Positions 17,244 through 26,009 of a stretch of DNA of 64,000 bases are shown here, piece by piece. The position numbers and the translations under genes were made by a program. Each line of letters starts with the position of its first letter. Position 1 is the stretch's first letter. The DNA is from Balneolaceae bacterium (lineage in GTDB: Bacteria; Bacteroidota; Rhodothermia; Balneolales; Balneolaceae): NCBI GenBank assembly GCA_017640605.1, contig JAEPQH010000014.1, positions 24,855 through 88,854 of the forward strand, in the 5' to 3' direction. Under the pieces are notes generated by a model. It was not told the DNA's origin. It saw nothing but the letters and a program-made list of their open reading frames with translations, and searched no databases.

Positions 17244-17711
17244 ATGGGCATTTTCGATAAAGTAAAATCATTCGCAAAAAAGCTAACCGGTGGCTCTGCA
17301 AAAGTGTTTGTAGAAAGCGATCCTGTTTGTTTTGGCTCACCATTTGAGGTGCGGATCAAAGCAGAAGTACAGGATGAGAACATTCGAATAGATCGTGTAT
17401 ATCTGAATGTAGTGGGTACCGAATTAGTGAAAGCTCGGGCGTCGGATGTGGTGCGTAACAGCGATGGTAGTACGAGAACTAGAACAAAAACCGTTGAATT
17501 GAGTCACGAAACGTTTAACGATGAAATCACTGTGAAAGGTGCTTCTAATTTAGTGGCCAATCAAACCTATGAGTGGAAGACAGAGATTACTATTCCTAAT
17601 GGCTCGTTACCCATTTATCATGGATTTAATGCTCGCCATGGCTATTATATTCGCGCCGGATTGGATATGAGTGGCAACGACCCCGATTCGGGATGGGTGG
17701 AGTTGAAATGA
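17244..17711 (+). CDS. Spo0M/arrestin-like small protein
   Basis: 155 residues, no signal peptide. Begins MGIFDKVKSFAKKLTGGSAKVFVES, an amphipathic leader followed by a beta-sandwich pattern (GSPFEVRIKAEVQ, IRIDRVYLNVVGTE, YEWKTEITIPNGSLP) like the SpoOM/arrestin-N fold, where the second strand region often binds partners. It is much shorter than full Spo0M (about 250), so probably a single arrestin-like sheet. Function cannot be assigned. It is the last gene before the reverse repeat array. Confidence 0.6.
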   Translation: MGIFDKVKSFAKKLTGGSAKVFVESDPVCFGSPFEVRIKAEVQDENIRIDRVYLNVVGTELVKARASDVVRNSDGSTRTRTKTVELSHETFNDEITVKGASNLVANQTYEWKTEITIPNGSLPIYHGFNARHGYYIRAGLDMSGNDPDSGWVELK

Positions 17712-17734
17712 GTGAAGGGGAAGGTGGATGTTTT

Positions 17735-18345
17735 TGCTAAAACAATGTTTCTCGGCTTTATGCAGCTTTAGATCTCGGGCATTCGCCGCGAGATGACCAG
17801 ACTCTATTTTTGTTTTCTGATTTTCATTCCTAATCGTTTAATTGGCTATTCCAAAAACAGCAGTCCCGACTGAAATCAACACTTCTCGGCTTTACGAAAC
17901 TTTAGATCTCGGGCATTCGCCGCGAGATGACTAATCTCTTTGTTATTTTATGATATTCATTTCTTTGCGGTTCATAAGTCATACCGGTGATAACAGAAGA
18001 TCAAGCTAAAACAACACTTCTCGTCTTTTCACAACTTTAGATCTCGAGCATTCGCCGCGAGATGACTAGACTCTAATCTTGATTAATGACCTTCATCCCT
18101 TACCGTTTAACTAGCTATTCCAACGAAAACCGTAGTCCTTGCTAAAGTCAACACTTCTCGGCTTTACGCAGCTTTAGATCTCGGGCATTCGCCGCGAGAT
18201 GACTAATCTCTTTGTTATTTTATGATATTCATTTCTTTGAGGTTCATAAGTCATACCGGTGATAACAGAAGATCAAGCTAAAACAACACTTCTCGGCTTC
18301 CCACAACTTTAGATCTCGGGCATTCGCCGCGAGATGACTAACAAT
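17735..18345 (-). repeat. tandem array of the 135-bp hairpin repeat, five copies (reverse)
   Basis: The reverse complement of the core at 8083 occurs with starts at 17773, 17907, 18042, 18179 and 18314, spaced 134, 135, 137 and 135 bp. The spacers alternate: those after copies 2 and 4 are almost identical over ~110 bp, while those after copies 1 and 3 form another type. So the array is a dimeric, A-B-A-B higher-order repeat. It is in inverted orientation to 8079-8590. Confidence 0.9.
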
Positions 18346-18357
18346 AAATTAAAATGA

Positions 18358-18432
18358 CGATCACTTTATCACTCATCACCTATCACGTAATCACCTCTCA
18401 CTTAATCACCAAATCACTTTCTCACTCATCAC
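18358..18432. repeat. degenerate ATCAC minisatellite (inverse of 8004-8060)
   Basis: ATCACTTTATCACTCATCACC and variants run into the 3' end of the GH5 gene. It is the reverse complement in type and position of the GTGAT block at 8004, completing the large inverted repeat. Confidence 0.75.
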
Positions 18433-18440
18433 CAAACAAT

Positions 18441-19481
18441 CTACTCCGTATTAATCAAAGCGTTTAACAGCTCCATATCCCATTGACCGTTATTTGCATT
18501 ATAGATTCCAAAACCGGAAGCAAACTCCCAATAGTGGTAACTCATGTTATTTTCGAGGGCAAAATGGACAATAGCTTCCGTCCAACGAGCTCGCGAAGGT
18601 GAATCCGCTTTGCTGTAGGCACCAAACTCGCCAATATTAATCGGCACTCCTCGATCTTCTCCCCAATCTACAATTTGTTGAAAATGATTTTCCACGGCTT
18701 GCACCTCTTGGGGTGTTCCGTTCCAGGTTGTGCCCACCCACGGATCAGAGTTTTCCACCCATTCTGCTCCCTGATGTGTAAACTGAAATGGCTCATAATA
18801 ATGCACCGTTACAATCAGATTACTATCATTGGGGATGTCGAGTTTTAGTAAGCCCGGAATTCCTCCCCATTCAGCGGCACCAATTACTACCGTACGGTTT
18901 GGATTCGTATCACGTATAATATCAAGTGCTGCCGGCAATAATTGATTCCATAACTCCGCGGTTAATTCTCCATGAGGCTCGTTCAATATCTCAAATAAAA
19001 CCTCCTTAGGCTGATCTTTGTACCGCTCAGAAATTTGGGTCCACATCGACAAAAACTTATCACGTTCCTGCGCCGGGTTTTGAAAGATCTCCTCGTAGTG
19101 ATGCATATTGATCATCACCATTAAATCGTTTTCCAGTGCTTGCTCAATTGCCCAATCCACGCGATCGAAAAAAGCTTCCTCAATAGTAAAAGGAGCCTCT
19201 GCCGAGGTATGCGCACTCCATCGAATAGGAATGCGTACACTGCTAAACCCTGTAGCTTTTATTAACTCGAAAAACTCCGCTTCCAGCGTTACTCCCCATT
19301 CTCCTTCATTAGGTGCTTCGAGCGCATTACCAAGATTTATTCCCCGTCCAAGCTCCGCATTTTGTACAAAAGGATCCAGCGGCTCTGAAATACCTGTATT
19401 ATTATTATTTGATGGAGAATCTGAGCAAGCAGTTACAATCAGAAGTGTGCAAGCGATAAAAAAGGATACGATTGATTTCAT
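18441..19481 (-). CDS. glycoside hydrolase family 5 lipoprotein (cellulase/endoglucanase-like)
   Basis: About 346 residues from the ATG at 19481, which gives KSIVSFFIACTLLIVTAC, a lipoprotein signal. GH5 signatures: ELGRGINLGNALEAP, SVRIPIRWS, LFEILNEPHGEL with the acid/base Glu, HYYEPFQFTHQGAEW, and PINIGEFGAYSKAD with the nucleophile Glu. It should cleave beta-1,4-glucans or mannans at the cell surface or in the periplasm; which substrate is not decidable by eye. A short Ser/Asn linker follows the lipid-anchored Cys. No SusC/D or other polysaccharide-locus genes are nearby. Confidence 0.92.
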   Translation of the reverse strand: MKSIVSFFIACTLLIVTACSDSPSNNNNTGISEPLDPFVQNAELGRGINLGNALEAPNEGEWGVTLEAEFFELIKATGFSSVRIPIRWSAHTSAEAPFTIEEAFFDRVDWAIEQALENDLMVMINMHHYEEIFQNPAQERDKFLSMWTQISERYKDQPKEVLFEILNEPHGELTAELWNQLLPAALDIIRDTNPNRTVVIGAAEWGGIPGLLKLDIPNDSNLIVTVHYYEPFQFTHQGAEWVENSDPWVGTTWNGTPQEVQAVENHFQQIVDWGEDRGVPINIGEFGAYSKADSPSRARWTEAIVHFALENNMSYHYWEFASGFGIYNANNGQWDMELLNALINTE

Positions 19482-19655
19482 AGACTTGAGGTACATTTAT
19501 GTGCTCCTCAAATATGATCTTTTTAAAGGAATTATTCCTCCTTTACGGCAATATATTCAGGGTAAATTAGGCATAGTTTTAGGGAACAGAATTATGAGTT
19601 ATTCCAGCGCCTATGATGTACACGTTTGCTTGCATCGTAGAAATAAAAATGGACA

Positions 19656-20429
19656 TCAATATGCCGGCAGGATAAAATAAACGGGCATCGTATAAATTAC
19701 AGGCACAGGCTTGCCGTTTTGGGTGCCGGGTTTAAACGATAAACGACGAACGGCTTTAATTGCCTCTTCATCACAGCCAAAACCCAACCCTTGCACTACT
19801 CTGGGTTTAATTACATCACCACGTTCTCCCACTAAGAATTGTACAATTACTACCCCTTCAACTTCTTCTTGTAGGGCTTCTTCGGGATAGTTAACCACCA
19901 AACTTTCGAGTCCACCAATTAATACCGGATCGGTGAAGTATATGTGTTGCTCAATGAATCTTGAAAGTAACTCCTCTTCTTGCGATGTACTTATCGGTAA
20001 AAAGCTAGTATCAGCAAATTGAACGGATACCATTGCGTTTTCCAGCTCAAACGAGACCTTTGAATATAAAAGAGTAACCGACGGTACTTTATTCACCTTT
20101 TTGGGGTAAAATATTTCTTTTGATAAAGTTTCGGTTACTGAAGCGGAGGCGTATACATCAAAAGAGGATAAGATTTCTGTGTTTGTAACTTCTCCATTTC
20201 GGTCTACTAAAAAAGCGACATATACATCGCCTTCTTTGTTCGCATTGTACGTGATTTGCGGGTAGTGAATATGGGCTGCGATTTCATCCTCCGTAAAAAA
20301 TGGCTCCCCTTCCCGATAGGGTAACCCATAATAGGTAGAAGAATCGGTGCTTTCCGGCTGATTGTTGGAAGGTTTGATAAAAGAACATGAAGCAAGCCAA
20401 AGAAAAGAAAGGATAACCAGGTACTTCAT
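19656..20429 (-). CDS. lipoprotein with two TonB C-terminal-like domains
   Basis: 257 residues. Signal with lipobox (YLVILSFLWLASC). Two regions have the TonB-C pattern: residues ~50-135 (HYPQITYNANKEGDVYVAF, DRNGEVTNTEIL) and ~165-255 (NYPEEALQEEVEGVVIVQFLV, RGDVIKPRVVQGLGFGCDEEA, VRRLSFKPGTQNGKPV). The second is nearly canonical. TonB-C modules contact TonB boxes of outer-membrane receptors, but this protein is lipid-anchored and lacks the inner-membrane helix, so a direct energising role is unlikely. Similar stand-alone proteins are common in Bacteroidota. Confidence 0.85.
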   Translation of the reverse strand: MKYLVILSFLWLASCSFIKPSNNQPESTDSSTYYGLPYREGEPFFTEDEIAAHIHYPQITYNANKEGDVYVAFLVDRNGEVTNTEILSSFDVYASASVTETLSKEIFYPKKVNKVPSVTLLYSKVSFELENAMVSVQFADTSFLPISTSQEEELLSRFIEQHIYFTDPVLIGGLESLVVNYPEEALQEEVEGVVIVQFLVGERGDVIKPRVVQGLGFGCDEEAIKAVRRLSFKPGTQNGKPVPVIYTMPVYFILPAY

Positions 20430-20856
20430 GTATTGCGTGAATTAAAAAACCATTAAACGTTAGTAATAAAATTACAACAAGTTAACAGTATAACAAAACA
20501 ACCTAAATCAGTTTTTATTGCTTCGCTTTCTCACTGTTGATTAGTTAAGGTGGTTATTTATAAGGTTGGAGGTAATAAAAAAGGAGCGAGCCCTCTGCAC
20601 GTTGATTAGCTAATTACTTTTCCCCATAGTGTTGATCTTTTTGTTGATAGTACTATCTTGCATGAACACGGAGCTGGTAACTTCTAATAAAATTTTTATC
20701 CGAAACTGAGTTCGGGTTTTATCGGAAGAAAGAGTTTTCGAGGCTGTTGATGGGGGGTTGGAAGTTTATCCGAATATTATCCACTTGAGCTAGTTCGCTT
20801 AATAATATGTTATTTTGCATCAAATCTTTAAACAGAAATCATGCTAGTCTTTTAAA
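20430..20856. other. intergenic region between divergent lipoprotein genes
   Basis: About 430 bp, AT-rich. I see two short similar blocks (GTTGATTAGTTAAGG near 20536 and GTTGATTAGCTAATTA near 20600) but no gene or clear operator. Promoters for both flanking genes must lie here. Confidence 0.4.
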
Positions 20857-21684
20857 ATGATTAATAAACGGGTTTTAATTTGTTTACTCTTTTTCCTGCC
20901 GAGTTGCGTATCAACTTCATATACTAAACTATTAAATGATACACATGAAGAGTATTGGACTAAAGAATCTTATTTAAAAGCTGAACAAGTTATCGAACAA
21001 CTTGAACCAGATAAGTCGACGTATTCTGATTTAGCGAATGAACTTCCTATTCTTATTTCATCAATTGATAATGGTAGAGTAAGATTCTATGTGGCGAATG
21101 GTTGGTTAAAAGATTTAAACCATTTTGGCACGACTGATACAACAAGTAAATATTCGATGATTTTTGGTTACATAGACCAAGGTCAGGTTCATGTCAAATA
21201 TAAGATCAAATTTAATCAGGAAGCTCCAAATCTAATTTCTGATATTCAAAAATTTACCTATGATCTTCATTCTTTGAGTAATTCAAATATTAACGCAACA
21301 AATAATGGTGAATATTTGACCAAAGAATATTATGAAATAACTAAACATAAGATTAACAACTTAACTGAAGGGACTGATTTTTTTGAACTTTTAAGACTTC
21401 TTGATGGCGCTATATTTCATGAAAGAATGAATCAAAATCATAATGATTTTACAAAAGGCATTAAATCAACATTTTTAGTTGGACTTTTTGGTTACTCAAA
21501 TGTGAAACAACCTATTGAATATAAACATACCTTCAACTTAGCTATTCCTGCATTAATTGAAATAATTGTGGATGAAGATGGGTTTATAAATTGGGTATTT
21601 GGATACGAAGAGGAAGATAAATTAGAGTCTAAAATCAAATTATCAATTAACAACTGGAAACTGTACGAAATTGAATATTTATAA
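20857..21684 (+). CDS. AT-rich lipoprotein of unknown function
   Basis: 275 residues with lipoprotein signal (INKRVLICLLFFLPSC). I recognise no family. The C-terminal part is beta-rich (FNLAIPALIEIIVDEDGFINWVFGYEE) and the centre helical. Base composition is clearly more AT-rich than the neighbouring GH5 and TonB-C genes, with many Asn, Lys and Ile, which fits acquired accessory DNA. It stands alone, followed by a GC-richer non-coding stretch. Confidence 0.65.
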   Translation: MINKRVLICLLFFLPSCVSTSYTKLLNDTHEEYWTKESYLKAEQVIEQLEPDKSTYSDLANELPILISSIDNGRVRFYVANGWLKDLNHFGTTDTTSKYSMIFGYIDQGQVHVKYKIKFNQEAPNLISDIQKFTYDLHSLSNSNINATNNGEYLTKEYYEITKHKINNLTEGTDFFELLRLLDGAIFHERMNQNHNDFTKGIKSTFLVGLFGYSNVKQPIEYKHTFNLAIPALIEIIVDEDGFINWVFGYEEEDKLESKIKLSINNWKLYEIEYL

Positions 21685-22098
21685 GCCTCTATATTGGCAA
21701 TCTAACACCTTTTATAAGGACAGAACCAAGTAGATAGTTTTTTCCCTCGCTCTGTTTGAGCTTTTATTGACTGTACTTGTTCGTTTCTACGTTCGTTGCT
21801 CTCGCCCCTCCCTTTCCGGCTTCCCTGCTATCTATGCGACTACGTTTGGCAGCTTCCGTAGGAATGCCTATGGCACAAACACCTTTGCGGACTTATGTTG
21901 AATGTATATCAGCATTGTTACGAGTTTAGTGCTCGCAAACATCCCGGTATTGCCATTCTTTCATGTTCTGATTTATTTACAATAATTGAATTATCCATTA
22001 TCGCCCATAAATGTACTGTGCATTTGGCCAAGTAATAGTTGGAGCGGAGCTTCAGAAAAAGGATTGTGTAGTAGAGCTATGTAACGAGGTTAACTAAT
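21685..22098. other. GC-richer non-coding block between accessory genes
   Basis: No open frame of note. About 21740-21960 is GC-richer than both neighbours. An ATCTAAC heptamer lies just after the upstream stop codon and a GTTGAAT at about 21897, both matching integron attC end consensus, but the inner arms pair poorly. Function unresolved. Confidence 0.4.
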
Positions 22099-22626
22099 CT
22101 AAAAACCCAAAGTCTTTATTAATGATAGTTTAGAATCAAAGAAATAAATCGTTTTCATTCCCATTCTAGGGGTTTTAACATTGTAATAAGAAATATATAG
22201 GTCATCGATTTTAAAAATCGGACCTCTTTCATAATCATCTAAATCAGTTTGTCTCTCCTCCATTACTTGATAAATCTCGCTACAAATTGATAAATCTTTG
22301 ATGACAATTACCCCATTATTAATCAAATAATCTCCTACCATATCAAATTGTTGCTCAAGATCTTTATATGAACTTATTTCAGATGATTTTAATTTTACTA
22401 AGTTTTCAAAATCAGAGTAATTGTATTTAAGGGATTTTTGACTTAGATAATTATCAAAATCAGTTATTTTCGTTGATATTAGTACTGACTTTACTGTCAT
22501 CCAATCAATTGGCTTATTCTCAGGGCATGTCACTAAATCACTCTTAGCCTGTGAGTAAACATAATCAGGATTAATGAAAACAAAGCTTATAACAATAAGT
22601 AGTATAGAAATTGAGTATTTCTTCAT
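22099..22626 (-). CDS. small secreted protein coupled to the JAMM-like lipoprotein gene
   Basis: About 175 residues from the ATG at 22626 (KKYSISILLIVISFVFINP, signal peptide ending near YSQA). That start lies one base after the upstream gene's stop, so translation is probably coupled. No family recognised. The sequence is AT-rich; features include a CPENKPIDW motif after the signal and a Leu/Ser-rich helical region. Because it follows a protein with a toxin-like C-terminal domain it could be a partner or an immunity-type protein, but nothing in the sequence proves that. Confidence 0.6.
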   Translation of the reverse strand: MKKYSISILLIVISFVFINPDYVYSQAKSDLVTCPENKPIDWMTVKSVLISTKITDFDNYLSQKSLKYNYSDFENLVKLKSSEISSYKDLEQQFDMVGDYLINNGVIVIKDLSICSEIYQVMEERQTDLDDYERGPIFKIDDLYISYYNVKTPRMGMKTIYFFDSKLSLIKTLGF

Positions 22627-22627
22627 C

Positions 22628-23974
22628 TTAGTACCCACATCTTTTAGTAGTTATAATATGAAGGAAGAGATTAATCGATAAGATATTATCACCATCTATT
22701 ATGTAACTTTTAAGATTGAAATTGTTTGTATAATTCATTACTGCTGTCAAGAATTCAAAATCATAAAGATTTGATCCCGAACTGTAATTAGTTGGCCCAC
22801 CAGAACCGCAAACAGCTGGCGATGTAGTGTCATCCCCCGAAAAGAAAGGGTGAGTATGTATTACCCCCACTATATTTTCCGGTACATCATTTAAAAAATC
22901 GTTTGGTGGGTCAATTTGACAAGCATTTCTGATCCAATCTGATGGGTAATTAATAATACTGTAATCATTCCCATCACTTACAATAAAACCTCCTTGCTCT
23001 GTTCTTTCACTAATTGGTTCATCGGGTTGACTCGATTGCCAAAGTAGGTTGAGGTTAATTTGAAACACTTCGTTATCTAATATTGGGTCTTCTGTGTCAC
23101 AAGGCTCTGGAGGCTCTTCTTCTGTGCTTTCCTCTTCCGAGTCATCCTCATCGGATGCTTGTTCCGGACTACCGCAATTATATGGAGGAGGACAAGAATC
23201 ATTGCCACCTTCACCTTCCCCAGTATTTGAACTCGACCCACTACTACTCGAGCCTGTATTACCATCAGTGTTGGCACTTGGCCAGTTAAAATCAGAGCCG
23301 CCATCTGTAGGAACGCTGCCTTCAACTACAATATCGCTTTCACTACAAGATACCGGATAACAATATAACACATCCGTTAAAGCAGTGGCCGATTTAAGTT
23401 GATCTGCACTTACCATAGTACACATATAGGTGCATTGTGGTAATACAGACTTAGTATGAAGTAAGGAATCTAGTACTACGCTCATCGATTTGGGGTGCAA
23501 CCAGGTGGTAAGTTCTTTTTTAGCCAACTCACTATCCGGAATGTAGGCAATAGCCACACGCTTTACTTCATCACTTAGCCCCAATAGATCGATAATTTCA
23601 TATATGTAAGGTCGAACATTTCCATTAGCCTCCTGCACCGCTTCGGGAGAAAATCCTAACATTTGTTGATGGTAACTATAGAAGCCGTCGGCTTCTAATA
23701 TTCCAAAAACAGCTACATAATTAGTTTGCAAGTTGGTTCGGGCATCATCAATAACGGGTAAAATTACCTGCCAGTTTACGATGCCGGTAAAGCCCTGAAA
23801 TCCTGATGAGTCAGATTTAAATAGATAAGCATCAGAATAATTGAGTGATCTATAATCGTTAGCCTCAATTTCGGGTAAAGGTGTTTGCCCTTTTTGATCG
23901 GTAGTTTTTTGATCAAGATTAGAAACCTCACACCCTGCTACTAAAAGTAACACCCCTAACAGTAATCGTTTCAT
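22628..23974 (-). CDS. lipoprotein with acidic linker and C-terminal JAMM-like (HTHP) domain
   Basis: 448 residues. Lipoprotein signal (KRLLLGVLLLVAGC). Residues ~30-220 form a domain I do not recognise. A low-complexity linker at ~225-300 (SSSSGSSSNTGEGEGGND, then DEDDSEEESTEEEPPEPC) leads to a C-terminal domain with SERTEQGGFIV, then VGVIHTHPFFSGDD and later GSNLYDFEF. The E...HxHP...SxxD order matches JAMM/MPN-type metalloproteases, near the DUF4329-like domains known from the C-termini of bacterial polymorphic toxins. HTHPFFSGDD is compatible with zinc binding. Enzymatic activity is inferred. Confidence 0.62.
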   Translation of the reverse strand: MKRLLLGVLLLVAGCEVSNLDQKTTDQKGQTPLPEIEANDYRSLNYSDAYLFKSDSSGFQGFTGIVNWQVILPVIDDARTNLQTNYVAVFGILEADGFYSYHQQMLGFSPEAVQEANGNVRPYIYEIIDLLGLSDEVKRVAIAYIPDSELAKKELTTWLHPKSMSVVLDSLLHTKSVLPQCTYMCTMVSADQLKSATALTDVLYCYPVSCSESDIVVEGSVPTDGGSDFNWPSANTDGNTGSSSSGSSSNTGEGEGGNDSCPPPYNCGSPEQASDEDDSEEESTEEEPPEPCDTEDPILDNEVFQINLNLLWQSSQPDEPISERTEQGGFIVSDGNDYSIINYPSDWIRNACQIDPPNDFLNDVPENIVGVIHTHPFFSGDDTTSPAVCGSGGPTNYSSGSNLYDFEFLTAVMNYTNNFNLKSYIIDGDNILSINLFLHIITTKRCGY

Positions 23975-24139
23975 ATACCATAATTTACTTATAGCAATGA
24001 GTATATATATATAGACTTATAGGCAAATAAAAAAACAAGATAAGCTGCAGAAGGGATTTTCAAGTGCTTAGAGTGGCTGAATATTATGCTTAATCTTTAC
24101 ACTTGTACATTGATTACTTACCCGCTTTCTATCCTGCTC

Positions 24140-24802
24140 TTAAAACTCAAAAAGCGTAGTATGCAGCACTCCTTTACCGTCGGAGTAAGGGATGCGCAAT
24201 AAGGTTTTCTGTCGCTTAGATTTTAGCTTAAACGGCTCTTCGGTGATATCTACACCACTGTTCTTCTTTAGCCGAATTCCCTGCCCCGAAATGATATCGA
24301 TATTAGGCTTAAAATCTCCATCAGGAATATGTTCAGTGAGTATCAAGTAACCATATTGATTCAACTTTTCGGAAACGCTCTTAATTTCCGCATTCGAAAG
24401 ATGCTGCAACACATTTCGCAGTAACGCCACGTCTGCTTTTTGAAGATCATCGTGTGCAATATCACTACATCGAAACTCAAGGTGATCCGCTGCAAAGGTA
24501 TTTTTATTTCGGGTGATTAAATCCGGTACAATATCTACCCCTATGTATGTACTGCAGTGATCTAGCAAGTGTTTTCCAATGTTAAAATCGCCGCATCCTA
24601 AATCACATATCGATGGTTTACGCTCAAAACCATTCAGGAATTTCACCACAATCTCCACATACGGTTTAACATAATTATTTTGATGCGAGCCGGCTCCCGA
24701 ATAGAACTCTCCGCGATCGCCACCCCACAGATTTAACTCATAAATCTGTTCCATCACAGCTTTTGTAGGCCAGGGTTTTTTAACTTTTTTGGATTGCATC
24801 AA
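24140..24802 (-). CDS. class I SAM-dependent methyltransferase
   Basis: 220 residues, cytoplasmic. Motif I SICDLGCGDFNIGKHL (about residue 65), acidic end of beta-2 YIGVDIVPD, then ALLRNVLQHLSNAEI for motif IV/V. The N-terminal region WPTKAVMEQIYELNLWGGDRGEFYSGAGSH is conserved among small uncharacterised methyltransferases in Bacteroidota. The substrate is not predictable. It stands alone, divergent from the next membrane-protein gene. Confidence 0.85.
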   Translation of the reverse strand: MMQSKKVKKPWPTKAVMEQIYELNLWGGDRGEFYSGAGSHQNNYVKPYVEIVVKFLNGFERKPSICDLGCGDFNIGKHLLDHCSTYIGVDIVPDLITRNKNTFAADHLEFRCSDIAHDDLQKADVALLRNVLQHLSNAEIKSVSEKLNQYGYLILTEHIPDGDFKPNIDIISGQGIRLKKNSGVDITEEPFKLKSKRQKTLLRIPYSDGKGVLHTTLFEF

Positions 24803-24862
24803 TCTTCAACTACTCTCGTACGGATGTTCAACTTAAAAATGGGCAACACATAGTACGGATTT

Positions 24863-25438
24863 ATGGATCACTCCTCTAGCAACAAAACTCTAGCTGATTT
24901 AAAACAAGAAATCCAGCTAAAGGCAAAAAACGGGCTCGACTTTATTGTAGCAGCAAGCATCTTATGGTTTGCGATTACAGTAATCTGGACGCTGGATCAA
25001 AGTTCGTACAACAAAAGTATTTTTACCTTTATGATTGGTGGCTTGATGCTTCCGTTGGCGTTCGCCTTTTCAAAATTATTTGCTACCACATGGAAAATAA
25101 AGGGAAATCCCCTGCAACCCTTGGGTATGTGGTTGAATGTGGCTCAGGTTTTCTATTTTCCTTTTTTGATCTTCATCTTACTCAAATCGCCCGATTACTT
25201 TATCATGACGTTCGCCATTATTACCGGGGCGCATTTTCTGCCTTATGCATGGTTTTATGATGAAAAAGCCTATGCCGCAACTGCCGCTGTAATTCCGATT
25301 GGCAGCCTCTTGATTACTCTGAATTTCGATGATCAACAATTATGGATTACTCCGTTATTTACAGGAATAATACTCAGTATTCTTGCCCTCATCATTTATT
25401 TAAGATGGAATAAATTTGCTAACTCGGTTTCCAGTTAG
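24863..25438 (+). CDS. multi-pass membrane protein (DUF7010-like)
   Basis: 191 residues with about six hydrophobic helices, starting after an N-terminal ~30-residue cytoplasmic stretch. The phrases LMLPLAFAFSKLF and FAIITGAHFLPYAWFYDEKAY recall a family of small membrane proteins I associate with DUF7010; the assignment is tentative. No catalytic residues are evident. It lies 24 bp before the YdeI-like gene on the same strand, so the two may be co-transcribed. Confidence 0.6.
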   Translation: MDHSSSNKTLADLKQEIQLKAKNGLDFIVAASILWFAITVIWTLDQSSYNKSIFTFMIGGLMLPLAFAFSKLFATTWKIKGNPLQPLGMWLNVAQVFYFPFLIFILLKSPDYFIMTFAIITGAHFLPYAWFYDEKAYAATAAVIPIGSLLITLNFDDQQLWITPLFTGIILSILALIIYLRWNKFANSVSS

Positions 25439-25462
25439 TCACTTTGTTAGTATCGTAGCGAC

Positions 25463-25972
25463 ATGAAACCTATCACATTTCATACCTACCTTGAGCCAAA
25501 AACTAAGGTAGGATACTGCCACATCACCGTGCCTGTCGAAATCGTTGAACAAGCGGGTGGATTTGGAACACGGTTGATGTGTTCCATTAACGGAAACGAA
25601 CAAATTCATGCCGGTTTACAAGGCAAGGGCGATGGTCGCGGACTCATTATCATCAATAAAAAACGACAGAAGAAGTGGGGAATAAGTATTGGTGATGAGG
25701 TTTCGGCTACTATAGAATTAGATACCTCGAAATACGGTGCCGCCATGCCGGAGGAATTGGAAGCTTTGCTCGAACAGGACTTGGAAGGAATGAAGGCGTT
25801 CGAACGCATCACCCCCGGACAGCAGCGCTACATAATTAATTATGTGGATGGTGTGAAGTCGATCCAAAAACGCATTGATCGCGCAATCATGTTGATTGAA
25901 AACCTAAAAACCATGCCATCCGGTAAGTTTGATTATCGGCATTTATTGGGGATGGAAGAGAGGGACGATTGA
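25463..25972 (+). CDS. DUF1905 / YdeI-OmpD-associated protein
   Basis: 169 residues. An N-terminal DUF1905 beta-barrel (YCHITVPVEIVEQAGGFGTRLMCSIN, GLIIINKKRQKKWGISIGDEV) is followed by the YdeI-type C-terminal helix-rich region (FERITPGQQRYIINYVDGVKS, KRIDRAIMLIENL), known from proteins linked to resistance to cationic peptides and bacteriocins in some species. Cytoplasmic by sequence. The arrangement is standard for the family. Just past its stop a degenerate GAACGTTGAAC run starts, leading into the 302-bp tandem repeat. Confidence 0.85.
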   Translation: MKPITFHTYLEPKTKVGYCHITVPVEIVEQAGGFGTRLMCSINGNEQIHAGLQGKGDGRGLIIINKKRQKKWGISIGDEVSATIELDTSKYGAAMPEELEALLEQDLEGMKAFERITPGQQRYIINYVDGVKSIQKRIDRAIMLIENLKTMPSGKFDYRHLLGMEERDD

Positions 25973-25973
25973 A

Positions 25974-26009
25974 CGTTGAACTTCGAACAATAGAACATCG
26001 AACGTTGAA
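25974..26009. repeat. degenerate GAACGTTGAA minisatellite
   Basis: GAACGTTGAACTTCGAAC and TAGAACATCGAACGTTGAAG: short variants of one decamer, placed directly after the stop codon of the preceding gene like the GTGTT and GTGAT blocks elsewhere. Confidence 0.55.

Noticed and set aside
23077..23360. Frames on both strands over the acidic linker
   Set aside because: They are shadows of the low-complexity Ser/Glu-rich linker of the JAMM-like lipoprotein.
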